Shown: positions 11,451 to 11,917 of the stretch, in pieces
Position numbering within the stretch: the first letter of the stretch is position 1
Layout: each line of letters opens with the position of its first letter
Origin: Candidatus Moraniibacteriota bacterium
Lineage (GTDB): Bacteria > Patescibacteriota > Minisyncoccia > Moranbacterales > UBA2206
Assembly: GCA_003534085.1 (NCBI GenBank)
Contig: DQBY01000042.1
Coordinates: 1 to 11,917 of the forward strand
DNA length: 11,917 bases
Direction: 5' to 3'
Program-made: the position numbers and the translations under genes
Notes under the pieces: generated by a model
Seen by the model: the letters and a program-made list of their open reading frames with translations, nothing else
Database searches by the model: none
Told to the model about the DNA's origin: nothing

Positions 11451-11917
11451 ATGGAAATAAAAGAATACGTCCAAATCATAAAAAAACAAACAGGCTTGTT
11501 CCTGGCCGTCATCGCGGCGGCTGTGCTGGCGAGCTTCGCCTATTTTTTTCTACAGCCGGCCTCTTACACGGCTTCGATCATGTTGGATATTGCTCGAGAC
11601 GGCTCACAAGAGACTGAGGACTATAAATTTGACGATTTTTACCGGATCCAAGCCGATGAGAAATTCGGCGAAACAGTCGTCCAATGGCTGAAAGATCCGG
11701 GAGTAAGTTCGGAGATAATTTCAGGATCGGGATTCGACGTGAAAAATTTCAGCTTGCGCGAACTGTCAAAGAGTTTCAAGGCGGAAAGGATTTCTCCTCA
11801 GACAGTCGCCGTTTCCTTTTCCTCTCCTGATCCGGAACAGGCAGCAAGGATATCCGCCTCGCTCGTCGATGTTTTGGAGAAAAAAGTGGGAACCTTAAAG
11901 GGCGGCGATGAGAAAAA
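11451..11917 (+). CDS. Wzz-type polysaccharide chain-length protein, N-terminal part (cut by window end)
   Basis: ATG 11451 follows the glycosyltransferase stop by one base, and the frame stays open for 155 codons to the window end. The start MEIKEYVQIIKKQ is the short cytoplasmic N-terminus typical of Wzz/polysaccharide co-polymerases, followed by a membrane helix at about 16-36 (LFLAVIAAAVLASFAYFFL) and the QPASYTASIMLDI strand of the Wzz domain. A predicted extracytoplasmic helical region follows (SPDPEQAARISASLVDVLEKK). Such proteins set the length of the exported glycan, often with a tyrosine kinase domain or partner; whether a kinase is fused lies outside the window. No Shine-Dalgarno is visible, so translation is probably coupled to the gene before. 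Confidence 0.85.
   Translation, partial: MEIKEYVQIIKKQTGLFLAVIAAAVLASFAYFFLQPASYTASIMLDIARDGSQETEDYKFDDFYRIQADEKFGETVVQWLKDPGVSSEIISGSGFDVKNFSLRELSKSFKAERISPQTVAVSFSSPDPEQAARISASLVDVLEKKVGTLKGGDEK

Overview
The window reads as chromosomal DNA of a small-genome bacterium, most likely a member of the Candidate Phyla Radiation (Patescibacteria, Parcubacteria/Moranbacteria-like). This is an inference. It rests on moderate-to-low GC, short genes packed with gaps of a few bases, general lack of Shine-Dalgarno sites before core genes, a glycosylphosphotransferase of the form I associate with that group, and short palindromic repeats inserted in core genes. TGA acts as a stop (it ends the methyltransferase and glycosyltransferase genes at the expected places), so the TGA-as-glycine code of some CPR lineages is unlikely. 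All recognisable genes are on the + strand.

Layout. Bases 1-341 hold the C-terminal end of tyrosyl-tRNA synthetase. Bases 381-816 hold three very small genes, each with a strong ribosome binding site, closed by a clear terminator (842-879). Bases 909-4847 hold pheS and pheT with a low-GC NUDIX hydrolase gene between them, followed three bases later by valS (4851-7445) and a terminator. A strong sigma70-type promoter (7528-7556) then drives an RNase P RNA gene (7587-8140). The last third (8239-11917) starts an envelope polysaccharide locus: a priming polyprenyl-phosphate glycosylphosphotransferase, a membrane-anchored methyltransferase, a GT4 glycosyltransferase and the start of a Wzz-type chain-length protein.

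How it fits together. The first two thirds supply translation: three tRNA charging enzymes and the RNA subunit that trims tRNA 5' ends. The last third makes a surface glycan: the first sugar phosphate is placed on a lipid carrier, sugars are added, and chain length is controlled.

Most notable signal. A family of about 27-30 base palindromic repeats occurs five times between 4.4 and 8.1 kb. Two copies sit in the same reading frame inside pheT and valS, where each adds the same kind of nine-residue peptide. Three copies sit inside the RNase P RNA gene, two of them in a roughly 139-base block that splits the catalytic-core junction between P2 and P4. This resembles the behaviour of Rickettsia palindromic elements, but in a different kind of organism. 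Heptamer tandem repeats in pheT and a repeat-built small upstream ORF before pheS add to the picture of a genome that accepts short repeats inside essential genes.
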